A stretch of DNA of 64,000 nucleotides, from positions 595,001-659,000 of the forward strand of contig NZ_JAHSTX010000001.1 in the NCBI RefSeq assembly GCF_019145375.1. Reading direction: 5' to 3'. Shown here piece by piece: positions 60,313 to 64,000 of this stretch. The position numbers and the translations under genes were made by a program. The notes under the pieces are model-generated. The model searched no databases. It was not told the DNA's origin and saw nothing but the letters and a program-made list of their open reading frames with translations. Origin of the DNA: Pseudomonas triticicola (GTDB lineage: Bacteria; Pseudomonadota; Gammaproteobacteria; Pseudomonadales; Pseudomonadaceae). Numbering within the stretch: position 1 is the stretch's first letter; each line of letters opens with the position of its first letter.

Positions 60313-60933
60313 TCAGGGCTTTTCGCCTTTGGCGCGGCGCAAGCTGATGTCGGCAAGGCAGGCGTCCAGTTCGCCGAGATGATCGATCACCGAATGCACA
60401 CCCAGGCCGAATAACTGCACGGTTGCCTTGCCGCGCAACTTTTCGCGTTCCTTTTGTGACAAAGCCTGCCACTCGCTCGGGCTCAGGCCGCATAGCGAGC
60501 CACAGGACGCCAGGCCAATCGTCCATAACCCGGCATTCAGACCGGCTTGTAACAGGCGCGGCTCACCGCTGACCAGCACGCAACCGTCGAGGCGGTCGAT
60601 GTTCAAACTCATCAACGCTTGCCAGCAGGCGTTGGGGGCGGGCCACGGATTCATTGTTGCTGAATGTTGCGTCGGTTTGATCCAGTCTGGCAGCGAGGCG
60701 GCCAGTGGCTGAGCGAGGGCAGGGGGCAATTCGTCGAGCCACCCGCAGGGAATTCCCTGGCGCTGCAAACTTTTCAGGCTATCGAGTGCGCCGGGTGTAG
60801 TTTTGGCATGTTCCGGCTGGGCGTTGAGCTCTTGGGCGGCGCGGGCTCCGAAATCCACCAGGCAACCGCTCAGGCCGAACAGCACGGCAGTCAGGCCGGG
60901 CGCGGCGACGGGCAAGGTTTCGGCGTGAGTCAT
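60313..60933 (-). CDS. Degenerate HAD-superfamily protein (phosphonoacetaldehyde hydrolase-like)
   Basis: A 206-aa HAD-like protein related to PhnX. The first motif, normally DxSG or DxDG with the nucleophile Asp, reads VLFGLSGCLVDFG here: the first Asp is Gly. Later parts (CVLVSGEPRLLQAGLNAGLW, resembling motif IV) are retained. Without the nucleophile, phosphatase activity is doubtful, so it may bind ligand only. AGGGAC lies before the ATG at 60933, which starts MTHAETLPVAAPG. PAO1 has a homologue (PA2803) close to queF. Confidence 0.8.
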   Translation of the reverse strand: MTHAETLPVAAPGLTAVLFGLSGCLVDFGARAAQELNAQPEHAKTTPGALDSLKSLQRQGIPCGWLDELPPALAQPLAASLPDWIKPTQHSATMNPWPAPNACWQALMSLNIDRLDGCVLVSGEPRLLQAGLNAGLWTIGLASCGSLCGLSPSEWQALSQKEREKLRGKATVQLFGLGVHSVIDHLGELDACLADISLRRAKGEKP

Positions 60934-61132
60934 GGCAACGTCCCTGAAATAACGCTCAAGACTAGGGCGCGCGGGTGACAGTTGCATGACAGGCGGGTGA
61001 AAGCCTGCGTAGGAAACTTCCTGCATATCCTTGCAGCGGCGCACTGCCCAAATCGCCGTTTATGCTTATACTAGCGGCCTTAATGCTTGGGCCGAGAGGT
61101 CCGCGCCAGTATCAAATCCAAGGAGTTTTTCT

Positions 61133-61822
61133 ATGCGCTGGAGCCCTTCGCTCACTCAGCTAAGTGTATGTGCCAGCCTGTTGCTGGCGCCGTTCGCCAC
61201 CCAGGCGGCCACCGAAGAAGACCCTTGGGAAAGCGTCAACCGGCCGATTTTCCAGTTCAACGACTTCGTTGACACCTACGCGCTTAAGCCATTGGCGCAG
61301 GGTTATGAGTTCATCACCCCGCAGTTCGTTGAAGACGGCATTCACAATATGTTCCGCAACGTCGGTGACGTGACCAACCTGGCGAACAACATCCTCCAGG
61401 CCAAGCCGGCTGCAGCGGGCGTTGATACCGCCCGACTGATTTTCAACACCACTTTCGGTCTGCTCGGCTTCTTCGACGTCGGCACCAAGATGGGCTTGAA
61501 CCGCAGCGACGAAGACTTCGGTCAGACCCTCGGTTACTGGGGCGTGGGCAGCGGCCCGTACGTGATGCTGCCGCTGATGGGCCCGAGCACCCTGCGTGAC
61601 GCACCGTCGAAATACGTCGACAGCTTCACCGGCGCGTACCGCTACATCGACCACGTGCCGACGCGTAACTCGATCTTCGGCCTGAACATCGTCGACACCC
61701 GCGCCAGCCTGCTGTCGAGCGAGAAGCTGATCAGCGGCGACAAATACACCTTCATCCGCAACGCTTACCTGCAGAACCGCGAGTTCAAGGTGAAGGACGG
61801 TCAGGTCGAAGACGATTTCTGA
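61133..61822 (+). CDS. mlaA: MlaA (VacJ) family outer-membrane lipid asymmetry protein
   Basis: A 229-aa MlaA protein, which removes mislocalised phospholipids from the outer leaflet of the outer membrane. The hallmark EDPWESVNRPIFQFNDFVD opens the mature domain, and GYWGVGSGPYVMLPLMGPS is typical. The signal peptide (MRWSPSLTQLSVCASLLLAP) seems to end ATQA-A; there is no lipobox Cys at the cleavage site, so it may not be a lipoprotein. AAGGAG precedes the ATG at 61133, so I reject longer in-frame readings from 61031. Confidence 0.92.
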   Translation: MRWSPSLTQLSVCASLLLAPFATQAATEEDPWESVNRPIFQFNDFVDTYALKPLAQGYEFITPQFVEDGIHNMFRNVGDVTNLANNILQAKPAAAGVDTARLIFNTTFGLLGFFDVGTKMGLNRSDEDFGQTLGYWGVGSGPYVMLPLMGPSTLRDAPSKYVDSFTGAYRYIDHVPTRNSIFGLNIVDTRASLLSSEKLISGDKYTFIRNAYLQNREFKVKDGQVEDDF

Positions 61823-61836
61823 TTTCGACCGGCGAC

Positions 61837-61867
61837 AGAAAGGCGACCCTCGGGTCGCCTTTTTTGT
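61837..61867 (+). terminator. mlaA terminator
   Basis: AAAGGCGACC / GGGTCGCCTTTTTTGT around a CTC loop, about 15 nt after mlaA. Confidence 0.93.
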
Positions 61868-62165
61868 CCGCGCCAGAGCGTCACCGGCGACTGCCGCTAC
61901 CTTCCATCGGGTTACCGTTGGAGCGGTTCTTATAACTCCCGGTGATTTGACAAACAAAGTCGTCAAGCGACAATCGGCGCATGCTTGAAACGCTCTGCGG
62001 ATGGGAGTACCGTCTGCGCCTTAGAAGGGCACCTCTGTTTAAACCGCGCGCCAGGCGAATGCTTGAAAGCGCTGCAACAGAGAGGCTAGAAAGCGAATCC
62101 AGTAGTCTGCGCAGGGCCGTTGCCCCGCTCACTACGCCAACCTAATTCTGGCGCCGTTTGCCCAC

Positions 62166-63347
62166 ATGCCAAAAACCAGTGCCACGCTGCTGATAATCGA
62201 TGATGACGAGGTAGTGCGCGCGAGCCTCGCGGCCTATCTGGAAGACAGTGGTTTCAGCGTCCTGCAGGCCGGCAACGGTCAACAGGGTCTTCAGGTATTC
62301 GAGCAAGACGAGCCCGATCTGGTCATCTGCGATCTGCGCATGCCGCAGATGGGCGGTCTCGAACTGATCCGTCAGGTCACCGAGCGCTCACCGGAGACGC
62401 CGGTGATCGTGGTTTCGGGTGCCGGGGTGATGAACGACGCGGTCGAGGCCCTGCGCCTGGGCGCGGCGGATTACCTGATCAAGCCTCTCGAAGATCTGGC
62501 TGTTCTCGAGCACTCCGTGCGCCGGGCCCTGGATCGTGCGCGACTGCTGGTGGAAAACCAGCGCTACAGCGAGAAGCTGGAAAAGGCCAACCGCGAGCTC
62601 GAAGCCAGCCTGAACCTGCTCCAGGAGGACCAGAACGCCGGTCGCCAGGTGCAGATGAACATGCTGCCGGAAAGCCCGTGGAGCATTGACGAATTCAACT
62701 TTGCCCACCAGATCATCCCGTCGTTGTACCTGTCGGGTGATTTTGTCGACTATTTCCGTGTCGACGAGCGCCGGGTCGCGTTTTATCTGGCGGATGTTTC
62801 CGGGCATGGTGCTTCATCGGCCTTCGTCACGGTGCTGTTGAAGTTCATGACCACGCGTTTGCTGTTCGAATCGAAACGCAGCGGTACCTTGCCGGAGTTC
62901 AAGCCTTCGGAAGTGCTCGGTCATATCAACCGGGGACTGATCAGTTGTAAGCTGGGTAAACACGTCACAATGGTCGGTGGAGTCATCGACGAGGAGACCG
63001 GTTTGTTGACCTATAGCATTGGCGGCCATCTGCCTTTGCCTGTGTTGTACACGCCTGACAGTGTTCGTTATCTCGAAGGCCGTGGTCTGCCGGTGGGGCT
63101 TTTCAACGAAGCCACTTACGAAGATCACGTGCTTGAGCTGCCGCCGACGTTCAGCCTGACGCTGATGTCTGATGGCATTCTGGACCTTTTGCCGGAAGCA
63201 ACGCTCAAAGAAAAAGAGGCTGCCTTGCCCGAACGGGTGAAGTCAGCGGGCGGCAGCCTGGATGGTCTGCGGCAAGTGTTTGGTTTGGCCACGCTAGGGG
63301 AGATGCCGGATGATATCGCCCTGTTGGTGTTGAGCAGGAATCTTTAA
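62166..63347 (+). CDS. rssB: RssB-like response regulator with PP2C-type phosphatase domain
   Basis: A 393-aa regulator: an N-terminal receiver (Asp56 in LVICDLRMPQMGG, Lys near 107), a coiled-coil linker (about 130-155), and a SpoIIE/PP2C phosphatase domain. The phosphatase retains metal ligands: SGDFVDYF, YLADVSGHGASSAF, MSDGILDL and GEMPDDIALLVL. It is the PA2798-type RssB of Pseudomonas, which uses a phosphatase where enteric RssB has a degenerate one. It overlaps rssC by 1 nt (TAATG), so the pair is coupled. It should dephosphorylate the STAS protein RssC in a partner switch affecting sigma-S. Confidence 0.9.
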   Translation: MPKTSATLLIIDDDEVVRASLAAYLEDSGFSVLQAGNGQQGLQVFEQDEPDLVICDLRMPQMGGLELIRQVTERSPETPVIVVSGAGVMNDAVEALRLGAADYLIKPLEDLAVLEHSVRRALDRARLLVENQRYSEKLEKANRELEASLNLLQEDQNAGRQVQMNMLPESPWSIDEFNFAHQIIPSLYLSGDFVDYFRVDERRVAFYLADVSGHGASSAFVTVLLKFMTTRLLFESKRSGTLPEFKPSEVLGHINRGLISCKLGKHVTMVGGVIDEETGLLTYSIGGHLPLPVLYTPDSVRYLEGRGLPVGLFNEATYEDHVLELPPTFSLTLMSDGILDLLPEATLKEKEAALPERVKSAGGSLDGLRQVFGLATLGEMPDDIALLVLSRNL

Positions 63348-63829
63348 TGAGTACCGGTAGAATCCAGTTCGCCGAGCAGGACGGCACCTTCGTCCTGAAG
63401 TTCGTCGGTGAAGTTCGCCTGACCCTGTGTTCGGCGTTGGATGCGACTATTGAGAAAATCTTCACCGCGCTGAATTTCAACGCGATCGTGATCGATTTGA
63501 CCGAAACCCGCAGCATCGACAGCACCACCTTGGGCCTGCTGGCCAAACTGTCGATCCTGTCGCGGCAGAAGGTCGGCCTGTTGCCGACGGTTGTCACCAC
63601 CCACGAAGACATCACTCGGCTTTTGCAGTCGATGGGCTTCGAGCAGGTGTTCAACATCGTCAACCACCCGGTGCCGTGCCCGGAGTGCCTGGACGACCTG
63701 CCGGATCAGGACCAATCCGAAGAAGTGGTGCGAATCAAGGTGCTGGAAGCGCACAAGATTCTCATGGGCCTGAACGATTCCAATCGTGAAGCGTTTCATG
63801 ATCTGGTCAATGCCCTGGAAAGACACTGA
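63347..63829 (+). CDS. rssC: STAS-domain anti-sigma-factor antagonist RssC
   Basis: A 160-aa protein with an N-terminal STAS domain (about residues 5-110). VIDLTETRSIDSTTLGLLAKL carries the conserved Asp-Ser pair (58-59), the phosphorylation site in SpoIIAA-like proteins. A C-terminal tail includes CPECLDDLPDQDQ. It is the PA2797-like partner of RssB. It begins at the rssB stop with a 1-nt overlap and is followed by a REPIN. Confidence 0.88.
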   Translation: MSTGRIQFAEQDGTFVLKFVGEVRLTLCSALDATIEKIFTALNFNAIVIDLTETRSIDSTTLGLLAKLSILSRQKVGLLPTVVTTHEDITRLLQSMGFEQVFNIVNHPVPCPECLDDLPDQDQSEEVVRIKVLEAHKILMGLNDSNREAFHDLVNALERH

Positions 63830-63860
63830 TCTCATGAATTGATGGTGTCTGGGCCGACCT

Positions 63861-63938
63861 CTTCGCGAGCAAGCTCGCTCCCACACTGGATCAGTTCGAT
63901 CACAAATCCCCTTGTGGGAGCGAGCTTGCTCGCGAAGG
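63861..63938. repeat. REPIN, arms inward-type
   Basis: CTTCGCGAGCAAGCTCGCTC and TGTGGGAGCGAGCTTGCTCG with about 25 nt between. It follows rssC. Confidence 0.9.
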
Positions 63939-63971
63939 TTTCAGTTCGGTCAACGCGCCTCTTAATGCAGA

Positions 63972-64000
63972 ATGAAAAAGGGCGAACCTGTGAAGGTTCG
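63972..64000 (+). terminator. Terminator hairpin cut by window end
   Basis: GAAAAAGGGCGAACCT, the loop GTGA and AGGTTCG begin a stem whose 3' arm and T run would continue past position 64000. It probably terminates rssC (or a convergent gene). Confidence 0.6.

Overview
The window looks like core chromosome of a Pseudomonas of the P. fluorescens group. It is GC-rich, dense REPIN-type repeats separate many genes, and the gene order matches long blocks of the P. aeruginosa PAO1 map as I remember it: slt-uup-usp-fadBA-topA-sulA-lexA-psrA-nagZ-MTIP-mfd-gap, then sth-gdpD-pilZ-lolCDE, then copSR-cupredoxin-queF-DUF4404-HAD-mlaA-rssBC. The PAO1 comparison is from memory, not from a search. I see no prophage, insertion sequence, integrase or CRISPR array.

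Layout. Positions 1-3700 are the distal half of an rRNA operon: the 16S-23S spacer with tRNA-Ile(GAT) and tRNA-Ala(TGC), 23S, 5S and a terminator. The 16S gene lies upstream of the window. Positions 3.8-16 kb hold a lone PBP2, an LprI-like protein, an ADP-ribosylglycohydrolase, an SRPBCC protein, an RsmX-like small RNA with a GacA-type upstream element, acnA, rlmM, tusA, a MATE pump and pdxB. Positions 16-31 kb hold an ABC exporter, slt, uup, usp, fadBA, topA and small conserved proteins. Positions 31-35 kb are a regulatory cluster: the lexA-sulA SOS operon with two LexA boxes, divergent from psrA, whose promoter carries two abutting PsrA operators, followed by nagZ and an MTA/MTI phosphorylase. 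Positions 35-45 kb hold two convergent SWIM/SNF2 helicases, the second at the end of an mfd-csiV-helicase operon. Positions 45-52.6 kb hold gap, an MHS-type MFS transporter, apbE, sthA, gdpD and a PilZ protein. Positions 52.7-56 kb are lolCDE. Positions 56-59 kb are a copper module (copS-copR divergent from a Met/His-rich cupredoxin, with a cop-box-like palindrome between them). Positions 59-64 kb hold queF, DUF4404, a degenerate HAD protein, mlaA and an RssB/RssC partner-switch pair.

The genes mostly serve housekeeping (translation, DNA topology and repair, fatty-acid oxidation, NAD(P)H balance, lipoprotein export, envelope lipid asymmetry) and global regulation (Gac/Rsm, SOS, PsrA, copper sensing, sigma-S partner switching). 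The points I would look at first are the RsmX-like sRNA at about 7903-8019, the PsrA operators overlapping their own -10 element, the CopR-type box at 58236-58249, the apbE gene with no nqr genes beside it, the leader hairpin and small ORF fused to the nagZ start, and the convergent helicase paralogues around a REPIN.
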